Part shown: positions 12,765 to 24,739 of the stretch, in pieces
Numbering within the stretch: position 1 is the first letter of the stretch
Layout of the letters: each line of letters starts with the position of its first letter
DNA from: Hymenopus coronatus
Taxonomy: Eukaryota > Arthropoda > Insecta > Mantodea > Hymenopodidae
Reading direction: 5' to 3'
NCBI GenBank assembly: GCA_030762935.1
Contig: CM060890.1
Location: forward strand, 67,024,765-67,088,764
DNA: 64,000 nucleotides
Translations under genes and position numbers: made by a program
Notes under the pieces: model-generated
The model's database searches: none
What the model was told of the DNA's origin: nothing
The model's input: the letters and a program-made list of their open reading frames with translations, nothing else

Positions 12765-13170
12765 CTTTGTCGCAAACCAGCAAAATAGGTGCAGCTTCGC
12801 CGAGAATATGAGCCACTCTAGGAGCCGGAAATCCTGGGTCAAGAGGTAGATAAGCTGCCCCTGTCTTCCATACAGCGAGCAGTGTAATTATGAGGCGATC
12901 GCTGGGTTCCATGGATACAGCAATCAGAAAGTCTCCATCCTGGTTAGGATGACAGGTACCCAAAGAGTGTGCATTGCGAAGCAATGCTCGTGCCAGTTTG
13001 TTTGCTGCACTGTTCAGCTGGGAGTAAGTGAGGCAACGGTCTTGGAAGAGCAATGCAGGCTGACAACCATTGAGCTCTGCTGAAGATTCCACCTGACGAT
13101 GCATGGACATTTCTTCTTGAGATAACCATGTGTCTCCTCGTAGAATAGATAGGGTAGGTATCGAACCCAT
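12765..13170 (-). CDS. ebony: ebony, first coding exon (residues 1-135)
   Basis: This is the N-terminal coding exon of N-beta-alanyl-dopamine synthase (Ebony), an NRPS-like enzyme that activates beta-alanine as an adenylate and couples it to biogenic amines such as dopamine and histamine. It acts in cuticle tanning and in glial neurotransmitter recycling. The protein starts MGSIPTLSILRG, close to the start I recall for Drosophila Ebony (MGSLPQLSIVKG), which fixes the ATG at 13170. The sequence directly upstream reads as a splice acceptor (ttatttacag), so the open frame reaching back to 13215 is intron and a non-coding 5' exon must exist. Adenylation core A1 (LTYSQLN, residues 47-53) and A2 (LAVWKTGAAYLPLDPGFP, about 98-115) are visible. 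The exon ends AAAG|gtaagg at 12765 after 135 codons plus one base, which is phase 1. Very close family match; only the 5' exon is unplaced. Confidence 0.95.
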
Positions 13171-13195
13171 CTGTAAATAAAGACATTTACTTAAA
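13171..13195 (-). promoter_or_regulatory. Splice acceptor directly before the ebony start codon
   Basis: A T-rich tract and CAG precede the ATG with no gap. The conserved Ebony N-terminus starts exactly at this boundary, so the upstream in-frame codons (beginning MNSSKRN) are read as intron. This places the transcription start in a separate 5' exon to the right, position unknown. Confidence 0.7.
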
Positions 13196-13488
13196 TTACG
13201 CTTGCTGCTATTCATATTTTATTATTTTAGGTCCACCTAGCTTCTTTGTTCAGGTTATTTATTTATTTGTTGTTGTTGCAGAAATAGGTGAACACTTCCA
13301 TTAAATAATAAACAGTTCATAACTTTCTCATTATATACTGAAACGCTTTAGATAAGATAAAGCCTAGAAAAAAATTGTGCAGTATGCAGGATGTAACCAA
13401 AACCCTATGTATGGCAAACTTTCAGGGACATCCTGCTCTTATGTTATATGAAGGTAGATCCGAATTTGTTTCATTCTCTGCGTAAGCT

Positions 13489-13526
13489 GTTCTTTATATG
13501 CGAATTGGTTCTTTATATGCGAATTG
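13489..13526. repeat. Perfect 19-bp tandem duplication
   Basis: The unit gttctttatatgcgaattg occurs twice in a row, at 13489-13507 and 13508-13526, without mismatch. Confidence 0.95.
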
Positions 13527-13587
13527 GTACATCTATAGTTTAGATACAACCCTAATATCGTGACAGTAAAAGTCAAGCAACGGGATT

Positions 13588-13740
13588 TGTATTCTTTTTT
13601 TGTACTCCTGGCCATGCAAAGAGAACTGAATTTAAATCGCATAGTAATCAGATATTAAAATATTTGACAGTCGCTTTAGCCTACCTAGTGCATTTCCTTA
13701 TTTCACGCTCTTCTGCACTTCATTTAACAAGCAGCCTTAA
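13588..13740 (+). mobile_element. R1 repeat, internal fragment
   Basis: It matches the 3' third of R1 (TCCTGGCCATGCAAAGAGAA, then a segment like GACAGTCGCTTTAGCCTA). Both ends are missing. Confidence 0.6.
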
Positions 13741-15077
13741 CGCTAGGTTTAAATTTATTTTATGTTTAATATGTATATGGTCGTAATCTGTGGTAATCAC
13801 AAAACGGGAGTACGTTATTTCGTAAACTTTCTCAAATTTTAAGGACCTGTTAATTAAAATCACGTAGTTCTACTTAGTTAAATATCCCTTAATTCATTAT
13901 TAGTTTATCAGGGGTTAAATCTACCAAACAAATTTACCTTGGAACTAAGGTTTTCCTGATTAACAGGATAGCTCCTGTGTCCATATTCTAAAAATGAATT
14001 TATAAATAGGATAAATGGGTGTGAGGTAATATAAGTACTTGTAGTTTCTAAGCAAAGTGCTTATTTTTATTTAAACAATTCTGAACTATGTAGTTAACTA
14101 AAGATGCGACCTACTCTTTAATATCTTACTCGAGCTGAGATAATTCTATTCTGCAGGAGCACTTCAGAGCACCATGGCTTATTGCGACGATTGCGGAACA
14201 ATGTATGTATTTAGCTATGCTAACGGGAATAATCTCCAGTAATTGTCTTCAAACAGTTTTATTTTTGATATGCTACCGTTATTTCAAACGTTACACATTT
14301 TTTAATGTAATTTATACAAACAGAACAGAAGTAATAATTTTGATCTATGTTTAGAGGCCGTCGTTTACTAGAAAACAACGCAATTCTAAAGTTTCGACAT
14401 TATTTTTGTCACATCCTGCATAACAGCATAATACAAAATGACCTGAAATAATAACTTGTTGTCGAGATACATAGGGAATGTTTCACAATATAAGCGAAAT
14501 CATATCTGCAGAAAACATGTAGGAAACTTTTTACAATTTAGAGCTTGAACATCACATGGAATGTTCTCGTGCAAGCGAGGGAGTCAGAGAGCAAGAATAT
14601 ATGATAAGATTTATACTATTGATGAATTGCGAGAAAAGACCTACAAAAGTGAAAGAAATATTCAGTAAAAGGCTTACTTAGATTTCTGCGCTTAGAAAAG
14701 TCCACAGGCATCCAGCAAGGTTAAGGATATATTGACAGTGTCATGCGATGTTGAGGTTATTTTCTTTTTGTGCCTCAAGGGCAGCATGTAAACTCGATAT
14801 AATATTGACTCTTCCATTAACATCACTTATGGACAAGGCCAGCATTACCTCTTTGTCTCTTGTATTGTACACGGACTATAGGGGATAGCTTTATACAAAT
14901 ACTTTACGCTTATGAATCTTTAACTTTGTGTATTAAGTGAAATAACTTCTCAGTTTTGGGATGTGTATGCAACATTGTTTATGTAAGAATACTGTTTGAA
15001 TTCTAAGAATAGAAAATATGATACCGTAGTGCCGAGCATTTTGGAAGGGACAGGCAAATTTAACAAATATTCTGAAG
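13741..15077. other. Upstream of ebony coding exons, no recognised feature
   Basis: AT-rich DNA that is either the first ebony intron or 5' flank. No exon, promoter or repeat recognised. Confidence 0.45.
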
Positions 15078-15185
15078 ACATGGTGCTTCGTAGCGCCGGG
15101 GATCGTGGGTTCGGGTCCCGCCTTGGGCATGGGTGTTATATGTTTGTGTTTATATATGTGAGGGTGTGTAAAAAGAAGAAAACAG
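15078..15185 (+). mobile_element. SINE-D copy (partial head)
   Basis: It carries a box-B-like sequence ggatcgtgggttcgggtccc followed by gccttgggcatgggtgtta and a GT/TATG-rich stretch. The same order occurs at 50395-50500. The box A end is eroded. Confidence 0.7.
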
Positions 15186-15589
15186 TAATTCAGTAATCAT
15201 ACAGCAAACAAAGAAAAGCAATTAGGTAAATAAAAATACATCAATAGCATGGGGACGCATGGTGTTTTACAAATTAACAATCAAACTATTTCTTTCTGAG
15301 CGTAAAAATTAAACCATAGGTTAACTCACCGTTATTCTCCCATATTTTTTATGATTTTGAACAATAATTCTCCCCATATAATTAAAAAGAATAACAACCT
15401 GCTAATACTATAAAACATGCAGATGTTAATTTTGGTTTAGAAGACCAATAGTTTATTTTTATACTACTAAAACATTAAAGGTTAATAATATTTTATTTTC
15501 CACAATGATTGAAACTGACTTAAGTACAGGATTCATAGCAAGAAAAACTGTTAACAGCCCATCGTCATTTTGTATATACAACAAAGCTG

Positions 15590-15792
15590 AAATATTGGTT
15601 TAATTGTTTTTTCACACAAGTCATGTGTAGGACAGGAGTTGGATAGGTAGAGTCAGACTGAAAAGTCAATGCTATGCCGGCATGTTGCCATGGTAGCTCA
15701 ATGGAAGAGCAACTGGCTAGAGACCGGCATATCCGTGGTTTAAATCCCGGCTATGACATTGAATTTTTCAGTCTGACTCTACCTATCCAAAA
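15590..15792. mobile_element. SINE-A: reversed tail fused to a forward head
   Basis: Bases 15664-15792 are a forward SINE-A. Its tRNA-like core has box A-like gtagctcaatggaagagcaa and box B-like gtggtttaaatcccggct, followed by tttttcagtctgactctacc. Bases about 15590-15663 are the same SINE's tail in reverse. As a result ttggataggtagagtcagac at 15640 is the exact complement of the tail ending at 15790. The tRNA-like core sits inside a stem of about 26 bp. It is not a functional tRNA gene, because the acceptor and T stems are mismatched and the tail is SINE-like. Confidence 0.8.
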
Positions 15793-17351
15793 GTTGAAAT
15801 ATGTTTATAAGCTCTATACCTATATAATTTTTCACAAAACTAAAATAAATGAGCTTTTTAGATTCTTTGACTTTATGACCTATTACCACACTTTTGGGAA
15901 AGACATTTAATTTCCTAATAGCCTATTTTTATGCCTTTTATATGCAAAATTATATAGTAAGGTTCAACCATCCTTGAATAAAAATAATATAATAAAATAA
16001 TCCCTACATGGGTACATACCTAAACATAATACATGCATATAGTAAGTTTATAAACCCAAACATTTTATAAATGTAAGACACACATTATTAGAATCTGGTT
16101 GCAATTTCTTGTATGTATATATTTATTGATTACTCTTTCCAGCTTTTGTGGTAATTGTAAACCAAATGGTATATAGGTAACCAATTAAATTCTGTTTTGC
16201 ATATAGCTGTTATATGAAGCTGATAGTGGAGGAAGAACTTCGATACAACCTCACTCCACTTTCTTGATGTGAAAAACACAATCGGTATACGGCCGCACTT
16301 CCCCATAGCTATAGACTGCATCAGTATTGTGGCAGTTTAATGAATATATTATACATCATAATGAAATTGGCAACATTCAATGAAATTAATACAACTAATT
16401 TTCTACGCATTAGATTCTTAAAATACATATATTACAAACGCATCTAAAGGAACATTTTGCTTGTTTAAGCACGATTATTAGTTCTTTGATATCTCCTATT
16501 TTCCTCTAGTTTGTATATATGTGGTGTTCGAAAATGAGGTAAACTGAAAACTAACCGGTTTGAACAAGAGAGGATGGTGAAAGGAATAACGGAAGGGAAA
16601 TTCTTCCTACACTTAATGACTGCAAGTTCCCGACCCATAAATTCAATATACCTTTAAATTGTCAACGTTGGTTTTAATAAATAAACTAGCCATTTTTTGA
16701 CAATGAACAAAGAGCTCATTTAATTCACGTTTAATGAACACTCAGTGTCGTAAATGCCAATCACAGGTAAGCAGAATGCTAACACCTCAAAAGGAGGAAA
16801 ATATAAATTTCCAGGATACGTGCTAGAAGCAAAAAACGGAACTTGCGGCTTTCCTGGTAGTAGTTATTAACAGGTAAACAACAGTTCCTGTAACAAAGTA
16901 TTTATTTAAAGCGCTTAATATTTTCTTTGAGAAAATATTCTTACTGCACTTTCAAAGTTTCATTCATAATGATAATGATAACGATAATTGTAATAGAAAT
17001 GATGATGATGATGATATAATCTCCTCGAGATAAAACACTATAACCCCAGGAATTTTTACGAGTGTGAATTAAAAGAAAAAGTGTATTTTAGCGAACGTTG
17101 GAACTAAACCTTTTTTTCAATTTTTAATGTGTATAATACAGCCACCCGAGGGTGCAGGCATTCGAGTACATATCTGAAAATTCTCTGTAAATTGTATTAA
17201 TTTTGTATATTGCTCAATTAAACATGAAGAAAAAACAAGGTGGGGAAAAAGCAAACATCAACTATTGACTCTACAAGCTCCTTTTATGTAACAAATTCTC
17301 ATTGAAACTGAAACATCCTTAATCGTCAAACTTTCATGCTGCTGGTAAAGA
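15793..17351. other. AT-rich intergenic or intronic DNA
   Basis: No coding sequence or dispersed repeat recognised. A short (GAT)n run lies near 16998-17015. Confidence 0.45.
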
Positions 17352-18510
17352 CTAATTTTTACTTTCTCTATACGTACTATGTACATAGTGTATAGAGAAG
17401 GTATTGCACTCCACCAAAAAATTCGATACCGAGATTTCACCGGAAATATATTTGTTAGGGTCCCCTGTATCCAAAAAATGTATTTTGAGAAAAAGGTCCA
17501 TGTGTGTGTGTGTGTGTGTCCGTGTGTCTGTGAACACGATAACTCAAAAACGAAAAGTCGGGAAAATACCAAACTTGGTATCTAAGTTCAGTATCTTCCA
17601 GGGATGCGTCACGAAGATTTAGAGAAAAATCCCCCACCCCAAACTACCCTTTACATAGAACTTTTTTCGAAAATTTTGATATTCGAAAAAATGGCTGTAA
17701 CGATTTTGATTAAAATATCGTATATTAAAGATATTTACCTGACACAAAATGTATATCTTGAATTTCCTGGGAATACCTTCTGAAGACTACTTTATTCTGG
17801 GTCAATTTTACGGAATTTTGCATAAATGCTAAACCGTAAGAAATGGACAAAAAACGTACCACACAACAAATGTAGAGCACTTCAAAACACACAGTTTATG
17901 TTATATATATTTTTTCTTGGAGTTGATTGTTTTTGAGATATTCCTTGTTTTTGGTTTCAGCTAAAAAAACTTATACTTTTCTCATACAGGACTTTTTGAA
18001 CTCGTGTCCATACAAACAATACAGTCACATATCAATCAGATTTTGATTATCACTTTAACCTATGGTACTTATTTATTCTGGAAGAATTTTACGGAATTTT
18101 GAATAACTACTAAACCGTAAGAGATGAACAAAAACTTACTACACGAAAAATGTAGAGGACGTAAAAACACACAATTTATGTTATATACCTTTTTTTCGTG
18201 GAGTTGATCGTTTTTGAGACATTCCTTGTTTTTGGTTTCTGCTTTGAAAAACTTATGCTTTTCTCATACAGGAATTTGTCAACTCCTGTCCATACAAACA
18301 AAGGAAATTCAATTACTTAGTAACCAGCTTTTAACCTATGGTACTCCCTTATTTCGCTTCTGCTTACAAAGAAGCAAGTAGTAAGACTATTTCTGATAAT
18401 GTTTCTCGATTAGCGTGAATTACTTAGAAGCATAAGCTTTTTGACAATACTTTGTTGCAGAGATGTAGAGAAAGTCATGTGAATGGACCACATCAGATTT
18501 TTTTTTTAAA
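17352..18510 (+). mobile_element. R1 repeat, best-preserved long copy with an internal duplication
   Basis: The 5' end shows the subterminal palindrome clearly. TTCTCTATAC and GTATAGAGAA flank ACTATGTACATAGT at about 17361-17397, with a two-base bulge. The 3' terminal block lies at about 18462-18508. The interior block running from the CTTTATTCTGG segment to the AACTCGTGTCC segment (about 17789-18015) is repeated, diverged, at about 18068-18300, which makes this copy longer than others. Confidence 0.88.
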
Positions 18511-18754
18511 GTGGCGAGTTATGTTAACATAACTTTCTTCACCTACTTCATTTTATTTTCATATACCTTCCACTAACTATTCCTAAGAAAGCTCCTTTTT
18601 CTTATTCAGATTATATATAACTTTTGCAGAGTACCAGGTTTTTAAAACTAGTAGCACTATTCTGGCCTGGAATTTCATTTGTTTCATGACATTGCATGAA
18701 ACAACTGACAAATTATTGACAAATCCAACCCAATAAAACTTACATCTGGAAAAA

Positions 18755-19270
18755 AAAAAAAATTATTGAATAAATTGTGTTTTTTAAAGATACGTACATT
18801 TGTATAGCGCCTTCATCTATCCCTTCTGGTTTACCAGTGACATAAAATTATGAAAATCTTCCTTCTGATTGAAAAAGCTTTCACATATTACTCCTAGAAA
18901 ATTCAAGCTATAAATATTGTCATATAAAATAATGTCTTACAATTTATCAAATCGTTATTGTTTATAAATACAATTTACTAATATAAATCAACTTACTATC
19001 AATAAAACAATTAGGAGACTGAGATTATTGATTCATAAGAGTTTATTAAATTCAATATCAAGAATAGCTCCATAATGAATTATCTTTACTGAACATTTAG
19101 AAAGTTTTTCCATGTAGAAGTTAGTGGGTTGGAGTATTTTCTTGAAAATCCTCGTGTCGCATCTTTGACATTTGTTGAACCTAAATACGTTTGGTATTTA
19201 TCGGGCAATTCAATTTTAGATTATGCTACTCTCTGTCACTCTCTCAAAATATACACAAGCATACACACAT
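18755..19270 (-). mobile_element. R1 repeat, degraded reverse copy
   Basis: Recognisable reverse segments include gtttaccagtgacataaaat, TTCTGATTGAAAAAGCTT and CTTGAAAATCCTCGTGTCGC followed by ggtatttatcgggcaatt. It dissolves into an AC-rich run near 19255. Confidence 0.65.
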
Positions 19271-19348
19271 ACATACACACACCAAAATCTCATACACACA
19301 TATAAGTGCCCACTCTAATCTCCAATTCTACTACAGAATAAAGGCGGA

Positions 19349-19495
19349 GATATTGAGATTGGAAGAGCGAAAAGGGAGATATAGCAAGAAAAGGAAGAGA
19401 GAAAAAAGAACGAGACATAGAAATTGAAAAGGAGACAAAGAGGGAGGGGAATTTTAAATAAGATAATGACAAAATGAGAAGGGAGAAAAATGGAA
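19349..19495 (+). repeat. Polypurine tract
   Basis: About 150 bases that are almost all A and G on the plus strand (GGAAGAG, AAAAGGGAGA and similar). Open frames over it on both strands are low complexity. Confidence 0.8.
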
Positions 19496-19566
19496 CACCC
19501 GCATATAAGCGAAATGATTTGGAGGTTTTTTTTGTTCAGTATTAATGCACTATTATTATTTAACAC

Positions 19567-20702
19567 TTAGTTCTTTGTATCATTTAGTTCTTTTTTGCCA
19601 TATTAAATGAAGAGTAAAAATTACCTTAAAATTTTTCTGTCGTTACATTATTTAAATCATTTTTGTCACCCGGTATGGCTCTATTAAGGAGCACACATAA
19701 TAGAGGAAGATAAGCTAGAATGTTTCACCAATAAGTTCTAAAATGCTGATTCAAGTAATGCTTGTTTTAAGAAATATATGCAGCATAAGTGAAAAATCGA
19801 GAGATAAGGTCAAATAGTTCAGTTCTGAGCAAGGCCATTAAAGGCGTGCAGACTGGTAGAAACGTTATTATTTACGGGTTGTAATTATTTTCTCCAATGC
19901 AGCTAAAATCGCAGCTCTGAAGGTTAGAGGAATTCTCACAAAATTATCACACAATGCTTTGGAGATCTAACTGTACTTCTATTATGACTTGCGTGCTGGA
20001 GACAAGAGATTTTACGTACTGATGGCTGCAGCACTCAATGCCTAACTAAAGTCAGACTGTATAGCATAGTTTAGTTATAATTTATCTATGATTCTTAATC
20101 ATGTTACATATTCTTTATGGCTTTAACGAAATGAGGGCTACAATTATTGTTATAAAATAAATTAATATTTATCTCAGATGTTTAAGAAGATTTAGGATCG
20201 CTTCTTGATCTTTTTTTGTGTGTGTGCAATGTTTGGAAATAGTCCGTATTATAAATGTGAAAACTGAATTAGAGCTTAAATGGGGAGAATAAAACTAATG
20301 AACAAGAAAAGACACTACAAATAATTTTGAACAGCGAGATTAAATGCTGACGGTGAACATTTACTATCACTATGTAAATGTATATATGTGCCTACTATGA
20401 TAGGATAGGTATACATAGAAGGTGATGGGCTAGACTCAATACGTGTCTCACCTGAAATTAAATGTTTAGTCAATTTCTTCTTGTGAAAATGTAAAGTAAA
20501 ATGTCTGAAAAAATAATAATTATAAAAATAGTCTTAGCACTTATCAAATATGGAATAATATTTATGCAAGGAATTGAAGTTATAAAATAACCCAATAAAA
20601 GCAGAGCGCAATAAATATACACGAAAACAGATTAGAAAGAGTGAGAGAGGGGGGGATGACTGTACAAACAACTAATTGCAATAGAATTAATTATAAAGAC
20701 TC
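19567..20702. other. AT-rich DNA, no recognised feature
   Basis: Nothing coding or repetitive was recognised. Confidence 0.4.
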
Positions 20703-20960
20703 AAACCGGCCTCTGCAGTGTGGGGGTAGCGTGTTTCCCTCAAATTCAAGAGGTCGCAAGTTCAAATCTCGGTTAGAGTGAATTACCATATGAGATTATC
20801 GCGCGGTTTCCCTGTATCTTGAGGAGACGGTTGCCGGGCAACTTCAAGCTGCATGGACTTCGGGTTATATGAGCTTCTTTCACATTGCACTTATCGTCCG
20901 ATATGACATATCAGTTAGAGGTGTTAAATTAAAGAAAGAAAAGAAAAGAAAAAAAAAACA
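20703..20960 (+). mobile_element. SINE-C copy with A-rich tail
   Basis: A tRNA-like head (ggcctctgcagtgtgggggt, then gtcgcaagttcaaatctcgg as box B) is followed by a gagtgaattacc segment and a gtttccctgtatcttgagga segment. The tail reads CCGATATGACATATCAG and then AAAGAAAGAAAAGAAAAG. The intact box B and A-rich end fit a retroposed Pol III element. Confidence 0.8.
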
Positions 20961-21399
20961 ATTATGGCGAAATGAAAAATAGCGAAGAAAAACAAAAACA
21001 TTGTATTCATTTCTTGTCAAGGTTAAAATCTGGTCGATTCTCTTTTAAGTCTCTGACCTTAGGAAAACTTGTTTTAATAATCTCTGTTGTATAACGTCAG
21101 TTAGTACTGAGTAAACCTTATTTCCGCAATGTCCATGATTCGTGGAGCACTATAGTAGTCGCCAAACTGCGAGAAAATGTTAAACTAATTACCATGTAAA
21201 CTGAAAAGTTCTTGATCCAACATCGAGGTCACAATCTTTCCTTTTGATAAGAACTCTTAAAAAAAAGTATGCTGTTATACCTAATGTAATTTAATATTTT
21301 AATCATTATTCATGGACCATACAACTAATTACAATATTAAATTCTAAAAAGAGTTTTCTTCTTGTTTTTAACACAGGAGTGTTGTATTAAACAGTTCAC

Positions 21400-21800
21400 T
21401 ATATGCTAGTATTAAGCGAAAAGATTACTCAGTGAAATAGTGTTCGAATCCTGTATTTGCCGTTTGCTGAACGTCACCCTACTTGTTACTTTCTCTATTA
21501 TACTGTCACTACGCCCTACGACCGAAATCACGTGAAAATTTGTAATTCGTAGCTGATTGTTTGCATCTATTTACACCTGTGCGGTAGTAGACACGTATGC
21601 TGGCGGCAAGTTCTTTTCACATATAGCTGTGATTATTACAACTGCACGAATGGACACGAGTTTTGTCGAAAGGTCCTTTGACATCGAAGCCGTATTGTTA
21701 CACCTGAGAGTTTGTGACATGTGGTGGTTGCACGTACGACTGTTTCTGTCACTTGATCAACAGATATAACAAGCGGAACGAAGTATTGTCCAGACATCAG
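21400..21800. other. Locally GC-richer unique stretch
   Basis: It stands out from the AT-rich background and contains a 70-codon frame (21557-21769) with no recognisable domain. It could hold regulatory or 5' exon sequence. Function unknown. Confidence 0.25.
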
Positions 21801-21954
21801 TTTTCACTGGAAATGTACGTATTAGGTGCAACAGCGAATTATACGGCAGAATTGTATCAAAAGGATTGGAAAAAGTTACTTATGAGCTGATTCTGATTGT
21901 AATAAGTTTGTGGAAGAGATAGATTTGTTTGTTGTTTGAGAAAAAGATGTTACT

Positions 21955-22090
21955 ATATGTTAAGTAGAGGAAGTATTGAATTTCACCCAAATATTAGATA
22001 TAGAGATTTCTCCCCCAAAGCAGGTTTTGAGATCCCTTGAATAAAAGAAAGGTATTTTAGAAAAATAAAGTCTTCTCTGTTTATGATGTG
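21955..22090 (+). mobile_element. R1 repeat, 5' remnant
   Basis: It keeps gaagtattgaatttcaccca, the gatatagagatttctcccc segment and the GAGATCCCTTGAATAAAAG segment in R1 order. Beyond it the DNA becomes GT-rich. Confidence 0.6.
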
Positions 22091-22218
22091 TTTGTATGTG
22101 TGTGTTTGTATATGTGCGTGTTAATCCAATTTTCCTTTTACTGGGAATATGTTTAATTTTCTTAGCATTAGATTTGAAATGCTTTGTATAACAAATTAAA
22201 TGTTTATATTGTATCTTC

Positions 22219-22307
22219 TAATAATAATAATAATAATAATAATGTGTGAAAGTTATCATTCTGAGTTACTTTTGTAATTGGTAAGCCGTAGACGATATGT
22301 GCATGTG

Positions 22308-22344
<37 letters not shown>

Positions 22345-22349
22345 AAAAA
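22219..22349. repeat. (TAA)n and (GT)n microsatellites
   Basis: TAA units lie at about 22219-22243 and GT units at about 22310-22338, followed by poly-A. Confidence 0.95.
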
Positions 22350-22379
22350 ACAGACGGTGTAAAACTTAGTGGCATAAAC

Positions 22380-22700
22380 CAATTTTCCTTTAATTTTCCT
22401 TTGTCTCAAAGATTGAGTTAGGCAGGAATTGTGACCCTAAACAACTCTGTAGAACGACTGGTTTCAATAGTGTTGCACCAGCGTTGCTGCTTGCGTTTTT
22501 TATACCAGCAAAACATGTTTTCTTGTTGGTAGATCTGGTACTTACGCGTTTGGTGAGGTTAGTGGCTCGTCGTCTAGCGAATTGCTCTCCAATGATCAGG
22601 TATTTATACATTCGATGTATCGACAACATGCCGCCCTCAAAGTTGTCTGACTACGATGTCCTATTTGGACGGAGACAAACGCATTGGTGACACAATAAGT
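22380..22700. other. Unassigned GC-richer stretch
   Basis: Two overlapping frames (22484-22690 plus, 22390-22629 minus) cover it. Neither resembles a known protein. The base composition differs from the flanks, so it may be a relic of a gene or transposon that I cannot name. Confidence 0.25.
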
Positions 22701-24739
22701 TATAGTGCTAATGAGTTTTACCAATGAGCACTTTCTGTTTAAATAGGAAAGTTGGCAATTGTTATACTGGGTATACTGACACCGTTAGGGATAGTTCATG
22801 AAATTGAATATGGTTTACAAATTAAGTGTGAAAGTTGTAGAGTGGATTGTCTATATCAATGATAATCGAGGGTACTGCTTAATATAATACTTCAGATTTA
22901 TTAAATATTTCCAGATCACTACAAAGAATTCAATAACAATATGAATTATTAATGATCCGCTCAACAAAAGATGCCTCGAAATTTTCTTTAAATTGTTATC
23001 TTATTGATCGTTAAGTCTCAAGTTGTTTGCGGAATATTTCAATTGTTACTCTTTTCTTCAGATATATTATCTAACATTTCTTAACCAGGGATAAAGATGT
23101 CATTTTAAAAATATTGCTTCAAAAATTAGAAACTAATGCCAATAGAATTGTCTATTGTTGAAGTTAACGACGATAACAGAATTGTTCATACCTGATCTTA
23201 AGCTGCTTATACGCAAGTTTTTATTTCAGCTAATCGCCTACCGCCTAGGCTTAAGTTATTCAGAGCTACCTCTGTGGGAAGCATTGGGCAACTAGACTCC
23301 GACGGTTTGGGAACAGTAAGGAATAAACTTATTGATGACTTTCCCAAAATGCAAATAAATTAAAATTGAAACCATCGGCACCATAACTATTGACATTTTC
23401 ATTCGAGGCAAGATCGAATATTTGAATGTTCTTATACGGCAAAAGCATGCATTATATTACTTAAGGTGACAACATAGTTTATAATAGAATACAAATTTGC
23501 TGCACAGCTATAATTCCTTTAAATTAAATAATATATATAATTAAATTAATATCTTTAAGATGGATGTTACTGAACCAATCTACTTTTGGGGAAATGGGAT
23601 CACCAAATTCCTAACCACTGACAAAGGTGTAGTTCTTAGCGAGGAAATTAACACTTAGTGTTACACCATTTGTTTCTTTGATCAAACATATGCTCTGCTT
23701 TATATTTATTCACCCATGCTTACGCGAACTCGGGTATTAAGTATAGAAGCATTACACAGCTGCAACGTTAATTGGTGATCATGTAAAATACTGAACCGAA
23801 ATAGGGATTAATTTTGGATAAACGAGCTTATTTCCAAAAGCACTGTTGAAAACGTTGACATTAAATTATTGCAGGTTTCCTGTAAAACTTTGAGGGAAAG
23901 AATGTATTATGTATTGAAAGAAATATACTTTTTTCTATTGTTTTTCGATTAGATAGCGTTTCTATTCATAAACAAAATGTTCAAAATTACCTAGCATAGA
24001 AGGTGGTAATTTTAGCAGTCTTGTAGTAAATAATTGATCACAAATAATAATGAAGATTGACCGTAATCATAAACTAGAAGAGCCTTGAATCGTTTATATT
24101 TATTAAGTTCCTTTCTCTTTTCGAAGTAGGTATTTTGCATTGTTATAAGACGAGGCATATCCATGCTAACTCGTCGTTATTTTCCCTAAAATAATGGGCT
24201 AGGCGGTAAAAATGCTAAGTACATTTGGAAAGGAACAGATTATCTGCTTTTAGAGTACCTATTTAAAATTAGTAGACTGTAGTTCTGTAGTTAATAGTAG
24301 ACTTCAACTGTCATCACACACTATGAATTATGCTATTACATGATTAACTCACAAATTTTTCCTTGAAAGTTAACTTTTTGAATATTATTTATGGCCGCAA
24401 AGTGCTGTTTTTAAGAATGTTGGTGTTCGGGATACCTTGGGCTAAAATGGGAAATGTAAAACGATATAAGTGACTTTGAATTAAATAATTAGAACGTCAT
24501 TACAACAACTTGAATTCATTAACGAATTTGAAATATTTATATTTATTCATTCCTACTTATCCCTGAAAAGCAAATTATTGTAATTCCTCTTGAATTACTG
24601 GGCAGATTTCTAAATAGTTATTTCTTCATTAAGAAATATTTGCATTGAAAATTTCTGATGAGTATTCTATGCTTGGGAGTTTTTGTTCTTCCAAATATAT
24701 TAAACGGCACATGATAGCGCGCACAAGATTGAATGCATG
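22701..24739. other. AT-rich DNA, no recognised feature
   Basis: No repeat, exon or open frame of note over about 2 kb. Confidence 0.45.

Larger units (their letters stand above)
1..13170 (-). other. ebony: ebony gene span within the window
   Basis: Three exons are joined by canonical GT-AG introns, 10652-12764 and 187-10480. Both junctions are in phase 1 and restore family-conserved residues, so this is a live, spliced gene rather than a retrocopy. The larger intron carries R1 copies at 1678-4625 and 8083-9957, a TA and ATT microsatellite at 6523-6645, and no further Ebony-like exon that I could find. The smaller intron carries an ATT-type microsatellite and an inverted pair of SINE-C copies. 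Ebony is normally regulated by tissue-specific enhancers upstream and within introns. No such element can be identified here by eye. Confidence 0.9.

Noticed and set aside
13171..13215. Upstream in-frame start (MNSSKRN...) for the ebony exon
   Set aside because: The conserved Ebony N-terminus begins at the ATG at 13170, immediately after a CAG acceptor. The upstream codons have no family match.
15683..15760. tRNA gene
   Set aside because: Box A and B are visible, but the T stem is mismatched and a SINE tail follows. The same unit recurs at 50168 and 57838-58492.
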